Assembly (NCBI GenBank): GCA_030248065.1
Contig: JASAMV010004542.1
Span: 37,138-101,137 of the forward strand
Direction of reading: 5' to 3'
Source of the DNA: Rhynchonema sp. JSB1_4
Taxonomy: Eukaryota; Nematoda; Chromadorea; Monhysterida; Xyalidae
DNA: 64,000 nucleotides
Position numbers and translations under genes: made by a program. Below are positions 24,294-35,500 of the stretch, one piece after another. The notes beneath the pieces are model-generated. The model ran no database searches, was not told the DNA's origin, and worked only from the letters and a program-made list of their open reading frames with translations. Within the stretch, counting starts at the first letter, position 1. Every line of letters begins with the position of its first letter.

Positions 24294-24696
24294 TTCATCG
24301 TGCAAAAAACTGCCCTGATTAATTGGCTCTCACGTCATAGACACTAATTTATGGGCTTGCATTGTTTTTGCTTTGAGCCCACCCAGACGGCTCCCCACAC
24401 TGTCAAAACATGATTTGGTGATTCTCATAAAAAAAGGCCAGACAAAAGCTGGCCTTTCAGAAAAGGTGGTGAGCTGTCATTTTAGCAAAGAATTGCCTTT
24501 CACCGAGAACTACATATACACAGTATGTATGTGACTGGGCAAGTTCGGTAACCAAATTTTGCACACCAATAACAGAATGTTTTTTCAAGGACACCCACTA
24601 AATTTACCAGAATGTTCGATTCCACTTTCGAACCGCGTTCGCATAAACAAAATTCAGATGTCATTCAAATGTTTAGTTGTTCGTTCCCAGAGACTA

Positions 24697-24901
24697 TGGG
24701 TGATATTTCCGAAACGGTGTAAAGGTCAGTTGGGTGTAAAGGTCGGCGGAAAGCTCGGTCGACAGCTCAGTGTGATAGACCTCCGTTAATAACAGGCAAT
24801 GTTTCACGTTTACACCGAGCTACGCCGACCGCGCTTTCGACCGAACTTTACGCGGACCTTTACGCCCAACTGACCTTTACACCGTTTAGAAAATTCCACC
24901 C
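24697..24901. mobile_element. MITE with TTTCGAAACGGTGTAAAGG termini (copy 2)
   Basis: Same family as the element at 24,058. It is 30 bp shorter because of a deletion in the loop near 24,783. The terminal arms are slightly degraded (TTTCCGAAACGG on the left, CCGTTTAGAAAA on the right). Confidence 0.85.
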
Positions 24902-25102
24902 TTTCGCGCACAAAATGCCGAATTGCTGTTGCGTGAAACCAAGTTTCAGATTGCAAATTGTCCGAACACGTCATACCAGCCCTGTCTCTGGGCTGGGTTT
25001 GGAACCATATTCAATCTTTTCTATTTCCAGGTTTGACATCAAATCGTCAAAAAATGAACAAGCACGCACGAGCAAAGAAATAGAAAAAATAATTCCAAAA
25101 TA

Positions 25103-28100
25103 ATGAATCGCATAGTCGAGCGTCTCCGGTCCCTATCTCCTCCCCTGTCCAGTAGAGGTGGCTCAAAATCACCAGCACCGAAAACGAGGGATTTCCATCA
25201 TCGATCCACTACGACCATCACATCATCAAATGCGGTTGGCACGTCACACTGCAGGTATAGGGGTTTCGGTTGGTTGATGTTTCAGGAGGTTTGCAGTTTG
25301 ATGGATTACACGGTTCAATAATCGCACTACAGGTTTTTCTGTTATCTTGTAATCAATTCACATTTTGTCACGGCGTACATATACCTGTATTCTCTTGATC
25401 TTTATGAGAGCAAGCAATCCCTCGAAATTGTTCGTCTGGTCGCATGCGCGCTGAAGATCCGTTTCTCAAGAATATGGGAGCGTGTCAAGACAGTGCACGT
25501 GCAAGGAGCAGGACCCGCAAAAATATTTAGATAGGTACATTCTTTGCAGAACCATTGACTGCAAGGCCACTCTACTGGTTGAAGGTACCAAATTCATCGT
25601 TTGCAAACACCAACTGGCGCACGCGGCTGATTTCTTCAGGTCAGTGTGAAACATCGGAGACAGCAAAAGTACAGTAATTTAATTTTGGTCAGTTTGCAGA
25701 GAGCTGTTCTCGAACGAAGACACGCAACATCAACACGTCGCTGAGCCATTCAGAAGTGAATCAAAGATGAGATTCAGGTGGGATTTGCAGTTTACGAGAC
25801 ATCAATTGAAAGCAAAAAGATTGTCCGTTTCGGAACGCCCCAGTAGATGGATGGTGCATCCGGTCATCGTCCGTGGGCAAGTGTGCCACAACAGTCGGCT
25901 AACTGTGACTAACCTCAATGCATGTCAACTATACGTAACTTGCCGCCATTTCGCTGAAATTACCTGATGTCTCAGGGGCAGCATTGATGAAGAGCTGAAT
26001 TACACTGAAGATGACGATGGTCTGATGGTGAAGGAAAGTGGAGCACCGGGATATGCAAGTGGCAAAAATCAGTACAGCATTGTGGTCGGTTTGGGTATCT
26101 TTTGTCACCGGAGTACACAAAAGTTCAAAATCTTCCATAACTGTTATCATTTGACTGCGGTTCACATTTGACAATGTTGAGGTAGTTGGGTAGTTGACAG
26201 CTCATTTCTCGCCATTCACTATTTTCATAACCGCAGGTCGGTCGAGGCAGCCAGAAACACCCAGCAAAATTGCAGTTCCAGTGGTTTCTTGAGTCGATCA
26301 TACCGAATCCAGTATTGAGAGACATTACAGGTTGGACGAAAAATTGTTTGTAATGGTATGTATGTCACATCATAGTTTCGTTTCATTGGTCAAGGTACCA
26401 ATGATATGATGCCTGGACACCAACGGACTAACCACAAGTTACGGAAAAGTTTCAAATGGTCAAAAATAAATTCCAATTTCGATCGCAAAATCAACGTTTC
26501 CATTTGCCACAGACGACATCCTCGAGCCGCTGATGCGTCTGAGTCAACGTTTCGGTGCAGCTGGACTGCGTATTCGATGTTCGACGTTCATCAAACAGAC
26601 GGCCACAGAGCGACCTCCGATGGTTGGTGTTGTGACGTTTTGCTTGTTTTTGGAGTCGCGGCCATTTGGTGAATCCTCACTGACGGTGTCCTGGTGCACC
26701 GCCCGTCCACGAAAGTACATATGTCAATAAATGATGACCGTGAAGAAATAAAAAAAGTTATACATAAAAAGATTAGGAAGCCCAACATCCGACGTTTCTG
26801 ATCATTCATCACGGAAAGTAGGCATTGTACGCTGTGCCAACAATTCTGAGGAAAGTAATCATTTCGATGGCGCCAAGAAAAAGAACAAATTCCTGAATAA
26901 GTTTGCAGTGACCAAAAGAAGACACATGGCATGGAATACCGAATGGAGAAAAATATCTGCCAGCATTACCACTTTTGGCAATCAAAAACATTCGAAAGCG
27001 CACTTGCCTGGAGAAGTAAGATCTCATCCCTAAACACGACTACCTAATATCACGATATTAGTCAGTAGTCATGCTTGCGCGTTATCCAATCCGATCGCAG
27101 ATTGAGGGTTTGCACGCCGAGAGGAACTTGCATCGAAACCATCCCAGACTCTGGCAGTACTTTACCGACACGCGGTCGTTGTAGGCGCCAGGAGCGGGCG
27201 CTCGTGCCATTTTTCGTGATTCTTGCTCCACCTGTGTGTGAAACATCAAACTGCAGCCTGCTTTGGTCTCTGTCTCTTGAGCTCTACGCTATGATATTAA
27301 TATCAGGCTGTGGCTGCTTGAGTGGACCAACCTCGGGTTTAGCCACGACACCATGAGCCAACAACAACAGCCACACCAGGCCATAGTTGAACAGCATGGT
27401 GATGTTTCAGCCAGGGATTGGGAAATCGAGCTGGGAAAAATGTCAAGGAATCAGATATGAAGTGGATGAAAATTGCCAGTGGGCCATAGCTGGGAATAAG
27501 TTACATCGAAAAATCACTTGTATGTAAAGGCAATCTACGGGAGGTTGTCACTCAACCCCCGAATACCGTAACCCACCGTAATATTGATCTGCAAGGATCG
27601 TGTCGAGACCAATTTGTTTTTTATCTATGTTTTACGTGTTAGCGCCAACACCAACCAACATTTCGAAGTTTTGGTGATCGGCGCGCACGATGACAATTTC
27701 CAGCTTGCTGCCGCTAATACACGTGTCGATAAGCAGCGAGCAGCATGGGTCTCGCAACGATCTCGCTTGCGGTGGTTACGGTATTCGGGCACTGAGTGAC
27801 AACCTCCCATAGACTGCCTTTATGTAAAGGCAAACTACGCCAACACGAGGCCGATTTCGCAGCTGGCAGAATTGTGAAACATTCACACATGGCTGCTGAT
27901 TCGGGAAATGTTACACGTTGAAGAATACAAAGTGGTGCTGATTTCGTTTTGAATACACACCATCTTCGAAATCGGGCTCGTGTTGGCGTCGTTTGCCTTT
28001 AAAGATAATGAGTTTCGTTGAAGTAAATACTGTACGCTACAATTACTGGGGCCATCATAGCTCGTGCTTCTGGTGAAAGTTGCTCAGATAAAGATTACAA

Positions 28101-28971
28101 ACTTGGGCTAACATGAACCATTTATGAAAATTATTTTGATCACAATTCTTTTCAAGATGACTGAACGAGCCAATCATAAGCTGCTTGCTAACCTTTATGC
28201 TTTTATGCAGAATGTAGAAAATGACTGATTGTAATGTCAGTCAACTTTCGTCTGTCAGAAATGTCAGTCTGAATGGCCATTGGCTCCTTTTCCCCGATCT
28301 CTGAATAAAATGAAAAGAACCTTAAAAAGTTAAGTCAAAGAAAACAAGCAAGTGGAATAATGATAATTGGGGCTGTCATTATATACTTGACCTAACCAAT
28401 AAAATTGAGATTACCATGATCTATTGGCGCAAATGCTTAATTGGATCAGTTGCATCCCATCAAAATTTGGAAGTGCCATGTCTGCGAGACAAAACTTGCA
28501 TTATCATGCATTTGGGAACAAAAAATGTTTGGAAACGTACCTAGTATAATGATGACAAATTCCTAGATAAATATTCGTCAATGCTATTTTAACGGGTCTC
28601 AGGTGGTGATCCTGTGGCTGTCCTGGTGTCTACAAAACGCCTATCCTCTAATAGCGCTCGAAGCCTGTTTACCTGTCGTGTGCCGGCTACCACTGGTTAC
28701 CTTGGAAGAACACAGGTTATTTTTTTGGAATTTTGTGTCTTCTACTTATATTTTGTCAAAAAATAAACAAATAAAAACACTTCAGACACATTCTTGGTGA
28801 CAAAGTTTTCGGTGATTTGGTTGCGGCAAAGCTAAGGGCAAGTTACGATCAAGCAGGTGTGTTTCAATGATGTTTCGAATCTCTTATTTTGTGTTAGCAA
28901 AGCCTCCAACAGATCTGCGTTACCTTACGGTTTCCATAGTCACCATATCATACATACAATCGGTTGTTTGA
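25103..28971 (+). CDS. BTB/POZ-domain protein (9 exons)
   Basis: BTB domains mediate dimerisation and often link substrates to cullin-3 ubiquitin ligases or act in transcription (family knowledge). Join 25103-25254, 25550-25639, 25700-25777, 25976-26027, 26237-26330, 26513-26622, 28603-28715, 28786-28856 and 28898-28971: 834 nt, 277 aa, all phases matching. The first ~50 residues are Ser/Arg-rich and disordered. The BTB fold follows: DCKATLLVEGTKFIVCKHQL and HAADFFRELF (β1-α2), an acidic strand NYTEDDDGL, FQWFLESIIPNP and DDILEPLMRLSQRFGAAGLR (the C-terminal BTB helices). Then comes a helical extension, LEACLPVVCRLPLVTLEEHR. The last exon may instead splice at 28,918 into the cysteine-rich exon at 29,117; phase allows it. 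The intron between exons 6 and 7 is 2 kb and holds two adjacent MITEs and a possible antisense gene. Confidence 0.65.
25333..25512 (+). other. orphan open exon in BTB intron 1
   Basis: After an acceptor (CACTACAG) a 59-codon open frame runs to TAG, in phase with exon 1. It reads AYIYLYSLDLYESKQSLEIV followed by RLVACALKIRFSRIWERV, a pattern resembling the second half of a BTB domain. It could be an alternative terminal exon giving a short isoform, a relic of a duplicated BTB gene, or chance. There is no donor that would let it join exon 2. Confidence 0.3.
26809..27397 (-). CDS. possible small secreted/membrane protein inside BTB intron
   Basis: Minus-strand join 27397-27288, 27231-27166 and 27007-26809: 375 nt, 124 aa, phases matching. 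Exon 1 encodes a convincing signal peptide (LVWLLLLAHGVVA, predicted cut after Ala19) followed by KPEVGPLKQPQPDINI. The C-terminal exon has a hydrophobic stretch, EFVLFLGAIEMITFLRIVG. It lies wholly within the 2 kb intron of the BTB gene on the opposite strand. No family is recognised. An RNA read across either intron would settle it. Confidence 0.35.
27524..27822. mobile_element. MITE with TAAAGGCARTCTACGGGAGG termini (copy 1)
   Basis: The ends are TAAAGGCAATCTACGGGAGG and CCTCCCATAGACTGCCTTTA, then GTTGTCACTCA and TGAGTGACAAC, then GAATACCGTAACC and GGTTACGGTATTC. The interior carries the shared core CGATGACAATTTCCAGCTTG. Other copies are at 53,689-53,993 and its mirror at about 60,510-60,822. 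It abuts the next MITE directly. Confidence 0.85.
27824..28001. mobile_element. MITE with TAAAGGCAAACTACGCCAAC termini (copy 1)
   Basis: Left end TAAAGGCAAACTACGCCAAC, right end GTTGGCGTCGTTTGCCTTTA, with CACGAG..CGATTTCG and CGAAATCGGGCTCGTG inside. Other copies are at 29,704-29,903, 54,998-55,193 and 59,309-59,508. The first eight bases (TAAAGGCA) match the neighbouring family, which suggests the same transposase mobilises both. Confidence 0.85.
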
Positions 28972-29116
28972 TATCACGCCTTGAGCGGTTGTTTGATGTA
29001 CCCATATCGTGTCTGCAACGATAAAACGACTACTAGAATCCAGTACAAAATTTCATGTATATGTATGTACTGTATGTGACGGAAATACATTTTATACATC
29101 ATATTTCGCACCGCAG

Positions 29117-30359
29117 TATCCGTCTATCAACAAATCCACTCGGCCGACCATTTCACCGTTGATCTATACGAATGCCCTCGTTGTCATCAGAGACCCATCA
29201 GCCAGCAGGCAATGGTGCAGGTTGGGGAGCACCAGCTTTTCATTGTCGGTTTTTTTCAAGTTTTGGAAAACGGGTGCACAGTAGCTCATTTTTTGCCCCA
29301 TTATTATACAGTGTATCGTATTCCATTGGTGTCAAATCGTCCCCAATTTTACACAAATCCTCTTATTCAGGTGGGTTCCAGCGGCGGTACGGGCAACCCG
29401 AAGCCGACAATGTCAGTGCAGTGCTCGCCTTGTCATCGCATGATCGGATGTGATCGATGTATGAGACAGAAACCGTGAGTTGAGCACACAAAGCACATGA
29501 CCCGGTGTCTTAAAAGAGTATAATCTCGTAACTTCGTGTACAGTCGTATCAAACACCATAATAAGTACAGTTCCGGATTAGTCTGGCTACTACAGTACCG
29601 GGTGCAATTCTAGGCAGAAAGTTGAAGTCGCGTGCACGCAACTTCCTACAGTACATAGTACTAAAACATAGGCAGCGCACGCGCAAAACTTCGACTTTTG
29701 CCTATAAAAAAAGACAAACTACACCAACACGAGCCCGATTTCGAAGGTGGCGTGTATTCAAAACGAATAGAAAGAGAAAATCATCATGCTTCACTTGGTA
29801 TTCTTCAACGTGTAGCATTTCCCAAATCAGCAGCCACGTCAGAATGTTTCACTATTCTGGCCAGCTGCGAAATCGGGCTCGTGTTGGCGTAGTTTGTCTG
29901 TATGTACGCCACTTCGACTTTCAGCCTAGAATTGCACCCGGTACTGTAGTAGCCAGACTAAGTTTGACAACGTAAATCCGGACTTGTCATGGGCAATGCA
30001 AAGCCAATTTTTGCATCGCTAAGCTTTTTGAAAAGAAGCTTTACATTGGCGAAAGTTGGTGCTGCAACTGCACCAGAAAATGCGATCCAGACAAAGAATG
30101 CATTAGCGTTGCGTTAGTAAGTCGCAGTCGTAGTGCCTACAAATATGACATAATCGCGGTTACAGCTGCGTGTGCGACCCGAGTGTCGAATACGAGGCAG
30201 TGTATCACTGCAAACACGGCGCGCGCATGTTGTCCGACAAAACGATGGACTGTCACTGTCAGAGCTACAAACTCAATCTGACCACCGAGACCGTGCACGC
30301 GTGTGATGGCGGCATATACTCGTTCACAAATGGAACCGTCGGACTGGCGCCCCTGGCAA
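29117..30359 (+). CDS. cysteine-rich protein (partial model)
   Basis: I do not recognise the family. Three exons are supported. 29117-29474 contains ECPRCH, a hydrophobic β-rich stretch (HQLFIVGFFQVLENGCTV) and CSPCHRMIGCDRCMRQKP, suggesting metal binding. The second, ending at about 30,110, contains CKANFC, CCNCTRKCDPDKEC and a donor GTTAGT. The third, 30168-30359, contains CVCDPS, YHCKHG, DCHCQ and HACDGG. Exons 2 and 3 join in phase (A-CVCDPS). The link between exons 1 and 2 is not resolved because a nested MITE pair fills that intron. Paired cysteines and extracellular-like composition suggest a secreted or ectodomain protein. Exon 1 could instead be the C-terminal part of the BTB gene, with exons 2-3 a separate gene. 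A hydrophobic frame near 30,660-30,780 might supply a membrane anchor. Confidence 0.45.
29579..29960. mobile_element. MITE with TAGTCTGGCTACTACAGTAC termini, carrying another MITE
   Basis: Left end TAGTCTGGCTACTACAGTAC, right end GTACTGTAGTAGCCAGACTA. The complementarity extends through GGGTGCAATTCTAGGC and its complement. A second, complete MITE (29,704-29,903) sits inside. Confidence 0.85.
29704..29903. mobile_element. MITE with GACAAACTACACCAACACG termini (copy 2), nested
   Basis: Same family as 27,824-28,001: CAACACGAGCCCGATTTCG faces CGAAATCGGGCTCGTGTTG. It interrupts the outer MITE at 29,579-29,960, so it inserted later. Confidence 0.8.
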
Positions 30360-30778
30360 AGTATGAAACTATGTGATGATGTTTCAATCTTTGTGGTGTT
30401 GCGTTTTTGATTATTGACGTGCATGACTTCGATTTGGAGGCATAAAAACAAAAGTCTGTATTTTTTTGAAACCCAGGTACATGTGAGGGAAGTATCAGCC
30501 AGCTCTGATGTTTCACCTTCACGCCTACACCGAGACGAACGAACATCCAGATCGGAAACATGGCAACGCTTCACGCAGAATTGTACTTTGTGTGTCTTCA
30601 ACATTGTTTATACGGTATGGTCTCATTACCAGACCTCGTTTTTCTATCCAAATGTGTGCACAATCAACTTGCTGTCATTATCGAAACTACTACTGCTTTT
30701 TAAAACTATTTCTAAAATTTTCTGTATTGTTTTTATTCATCTTGTCGTTGTCATTTATAAGCTTCCATGACTTCTGTA

Positions 30779-31105
30779 TAGTCCGTCCACCAGCTCATGG
30801 CACTTTGTGTTGCTGCTGGCTGGTTTGTTCCCTTGCTCCACGTTCTAATGAAAGAGAAATTGAGTGCGACCGAATTTGCAAAAAAAACTGAAAAATAACA
30901 AAATGTTACGAAAAAGATTGAATTCGAGCACATTTAAAATTAAATTAAATTAAAATCGATAAAACACGTCGATTTCATAAAAACCACAATCTGGGAGCAA
31001 AAATCATTTTTTTCGGAAACTCAATTTCTCTTTCATTAGAACGTGGAGGAAGGGAACAAGTTGGCCAGCAGCATCAAAAAGTGACATGAGCTGATGGACG
31101 GACTA
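30779..31105. mobile_element. MITE with TAGTCCGTCCACCAGCTCAT termini
   Basis: The outer 85 bp on each side are complementary: TAGTCCGTCCACCAGCTCAT on the left and ATGAGCTGATGGACGGACTA on the right, continuing through CTTTCATTAGAACGTGGA. TA flanks both ends. The loop is AT-rich with no coding capacity. Confidence 0.8.
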
Positions 31106-32521
31106 TACGCATGATCTACAATAAAGTACATGTACATACATACTGTATGTATGCGGTGCATACTGCCTGTACGCATGTGCATGGGTGCACATCGCAGGTT
31201 GTTGTCTTTCCTGCCAACTTAGGCTTGACAGAAGTCCTCCATGACGAATGACACAAATTGCTACACGCAATCACACAAGTTCACCAAAATGCACAGATGG
31301 ACAAATAATAAAAATGATGTGTCGATTTCTGACTACTTTTGGGAAAAACATAAATTACGCTGTGGGATCTCGTAAAACTGCCATTTGTCCACTTGTCTGT
31401 GCCTTTGGTTTTATGTCCCATTTGCCTGTGCCAGTAAAACTATCATAATAACTTTAACGAGGCTATTCGAGTTATTTATGTGCTGTGAAAGTTAAAGAAT
31501 GTGAAACACTATCGAACCCCGGTTCTAACCGAACTGACGGTTCTCGTTCCACAACAGCTTTCAGTCAACTGGAACAAAGGAACTTCTCGTCGAAACATTT
31601 ATTATTTCCAGATCTGTGTGCATCGATCGCAAGAGGGGGCAATGGTACCGTGCCGAACAAATGAAAAACAGGTTTTGAGCGTTGTTTCTTCGCAGTGCAA
31701 GGGAGACAGAGATAATGTGGCTCTGAACGTCGTAATGTAAACAGGTAAAAGCGTTCAAGATAACAGCAGTGCTCGAAGAGGACCGAAGAATGTCGTGCAC
31801 AACACCGTCAGCCAACGTTGAGGAATTGCCATATATAAGTCTTTCCGTTTTATAACAGTCCAGAGGCGGTATACAGAAAATGTTTCAAAGCCTTGAAAAC
31901 AGCAGTCATCGTCGTGGATGATAACCAACAGGTCGACAACGTGGCTCGAAACATGCGTGTTACTTGATGGCTGCTGTTGCGATGAAACATTTGCTGTATA
32001 CTTTGCTTGGACCGAGAACAAAATGAAACACTATACCATACGTGTGCTACCCGCTGTTTGGTCCCCAAAGTTGTTTCCTCCATCGTCCCATGCCCAGGGT
32101 GTACACACTTTGTTCTTTCTTATCTGTATGTCCATCTGCCTGGCAAGCGACTGTGGTGTTGCGCTTTTTGCACATATCGTTTTCAGAACTATTTTTCTTT
32201 CCACTGCGGCTGCAGGCCTGCCTGACCGACACAGCTTGCCGGTATGCAACATTACACAGAAACGCGCGCTCACTTGTTCATTTGTCTGCTTTTGCTCTGC
32301 TTCGCTCTTTCGATTTGCTTGTGCATTTTTTCGATTGGTGGTTCACCTGATGCAGTTTGTCTGTGGACAGAAATGTTGCCCGACTTTATTTACCCGCCCG
32401 CTTATTTATTCAGCGCTCAACGCAGGAACATGATAACAAATAACGTACTGCAATTTTGTGGTTTTCCACCCAGAGATAATACATAATCTATCGACATCTG
32501 AAGCGACAGAATCTCCAGAAC
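31106..32521. other. intergenic DNA
   Basis: A CATACATACTGTATGTATG tract lies at 31,134-31,152. Several 60-170 codon frames overlap on both strands between 31,500 and 32,480, but none has a recognised domain or a splice arrangement in phase with a neighbour. The promoter of the gene starting at 32,522 should be here; I see no clear TATA element. Confidence 0.35.
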
Positions 32522-35500
32522 ATGAGCGCCACACAATCCGGCGATGAGATCAAGCTGACGGTGCGATGGCTGATTGAGGACACATTTGAGGCCGATATGG
32601 TCTATCAACCGACCATTATGACGGCCGAGTTTGCCCAACCGCTCAGGTTTGCTGTTTTCAGAAGATTCACACTGACGATGACCCGGTTCGCCATAAAAGC
32701 ATTTCACTAATCAATGAACGTTACAAACCAAACAAACAGGCATTGCGGCTGGGCAATTGCTTGGATGACCTAACTTTCATGTTAAACTGGTAACGTAGGA
32801 CTTTCAATGTTTCAATCTGACTGGGATAGAAGCTCATTGTACATATAACCAACTAGCCGTGAACTTTCTCCACGAACCTACAGATCGACGAGCACCCACT
32901 ACGCGATCAACGACATTGCCGGCGCGAAATGGGCTGGAAAGCTGCATCCGGTCAAGATCGTTGGAATGTACGATATTGTGCTTTTAAAATACTTTTTCTC
33001 ATTCCTCTCTCACTGGCCTGGACTTTTGCGCAGCGCGTGATGTTTTTATGAGACCAATAAAGTCTGGGCATTCGCACTGAGGATGTCCTGGTACACCACG
33101 ATGTCTGAGAAAACAGAACGAAACGGACAAAACTTACCATTGCTAACTTCATTTGGTTAAGTGGAAGAAATTGTAAATGTGCTGTTAAATCCTGATCGGT
33201 CAAGGTGAGGTTGGTGTTGAAAGTTCAAATGCACAGCTCCTTGACACGAGTTGCTTGTCGGCACCACCCTTGTAATCATGCCTATCGATACCATGTTGCT
33301 TTGATGACCTGTGACATTCTTGAATAACGACTAAACTGCTAATTGATCAATAAATTTTGTTCAAAACCGTCGTCTTTCAGCACTGTCAACAACGAACCCA
33401 TGCAGAAGGTGCTAATCCCCCATCGTGACCCGACCATCAAATGGTCATGGAAACCCACCGTAACCGCGCCGGAACGGGCCGGTTTCCTCACAGACACCGA
33501 ATCTTCTGACGAACCCAGATCGAGGACAAGTCGTTAGTCGGAGGGTGGTTTGTCATTGGATTGGTTGAAAATAAGTCTTCATTGAGTTATGAAATTCTGC
33601 ATCATTGTACAACTGTATAATGCCAGGCCACTCCGATCGGGAGCCACAGTGATTGTTTCTGAAATAACACCACAAGAATATGAAGTAACTCACAATAATG
33701 ACAACAGACGTAAAATCACACTCACAATTTGTCAAAATTCGCAGATTCGCGATCTAAATCGTCGAGCGTCGAGCCAGTGCTTGAGATCGACACGTCGACG
33801 ACCAAAAAGAAACGTCGTCGTTTGGGCAGCATGCCGGACACGAAGATTCACAAGAGGGACGCTCAAAAAGAGAAGGCCAAGGGTGCGACTGACCAGTTTG
33901 TGCCATGAGCGATTCTTTGACGTGCTTTCTTCGATCGTATGTTAGTCGATAGATGGTGCACCAGGACATCGTCAGTGCGAATGAACCGCATTCACGTGCT
34001 GATTCTGATATGTGATCGTCTGAATTTCAGCGCGACGTTCGTCACCGATCAAGGCTGGCAGCAACCAGACGCGGACAACATTCAATCAAGCACTGAAACG
34101 CACGCTCAAAGCGAAAAAGGCAAAACTGGCTGGTATTTTCAAACGTTGGTGACACTGTTGTTCGCCCAAATTTTAGTCTTTAAATTGTCTGTCAGTAGCT
34201 AAATGCCTCGCCGATGTGGGCACACATGATAACGGTTGGGAATGAGGAAAAATCTTGCTACGCCCTTTGAGCCAGTCCAAAAAAGAAGAATGGCAAACGG
34301 AAGAAACAGAAAATAGCCGAAATCGATCTGGCTTCATCCGACAGCAACACCAACATCGAAATGCAAGAACTGAATTCAAAGCGCGACATTTCACCGGGAT
34401 CGAGGGTGTCGTTGACGAAGAACAGGACCAGAGGTTGGCGTGCACAAACGTTTTGGGTCTTATCAGAACTCATGCTGATGTTTCAGATTTTAGTGTGGTG
34501 TTTTCTGGGAAAATCATCCAGTAAGCACCAGAGCTTTGCATGTGGTGCGCCATGGCATGCTGTATGTGTTTACGGACACACACCTACAGTAATTCGCTGA
34601 TGTTGCACAGTAGTATCGCGAATGGATGCGTCACGAGATTTAGGTGACACCCACCTCAGACGATCGGGGCACACGGTCATCGTCAGTGATAAGCAAAGGC
34701 AAAGCACACCATGTTGATACACTGGATGCTTCACAGGTTCCACGTCCCCGTCCCCGGTGTTCTACGGGACAGCCCACAGTCACACACAACCCATTGACAT
34801 GGAGATATCCGATGGTGGACGCAGCAGTGACACGAGCAAAAGGACCAGCCCACGCAAAAAGGATGAATCGACCACTGGCCGTTTTGGAGATAGAAAACCT
34901 GTTGGTCGCTTGCGTTGCTTCTATATGTGTTGTAATTCGGCTGAGGATGATACCCACTAATGAAAACTGCCGTCAGTGGTTATGCGGTGTCGTGCTTGTT
35001 TTGATGACTGGAAAGTGCTAGAGCACCCTGCATATGGGTAGGTAGGTATACATACATACCTTATGCTAAAATCTCGGTGGCACTACGAACGTGCCTATGG
35101 GGCATACGGTGTTGACTTTCAGTCACGCTTGTCGCAAGTTCCCTTCAATATCAGGGTGCTGCTGAGTCCCTTTCAAGCCCTGGCATCTGGCCGACCATTT
35201 GTCGTGCATGGATGCGTGATTTGAATGACATTCTACATGAATACTCGGGTGAACATCGCTATTATGACACGGTTATTTGAATTTTCTCTTCTTTTATTAA
35301 TTTTTCAATAAATACAACGAGAAATTTTCCTGATGTTTCAGCGCTGCAACCTGCTCGTCTCGCCGTTCAAAGGCGAAGTCTACTTGTATCAGGGCCAGGA
35401 GAAATTTGTCAAAATGACGGCCGATAACGATGCTGTCGGTCAAACTTTGGAGGCTAGTGATTAGCTATGTAGTTGATTTCTTTTTCTTTCAAAAAAGCTT

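Noticed and set aside
27584..27799. 71-codon frame on the plus strand
   Set aside because: Lies inside the MITE at 27,524-27,822; related frames at 53,7xx and 60,6xx reflect the shared MITE interior.
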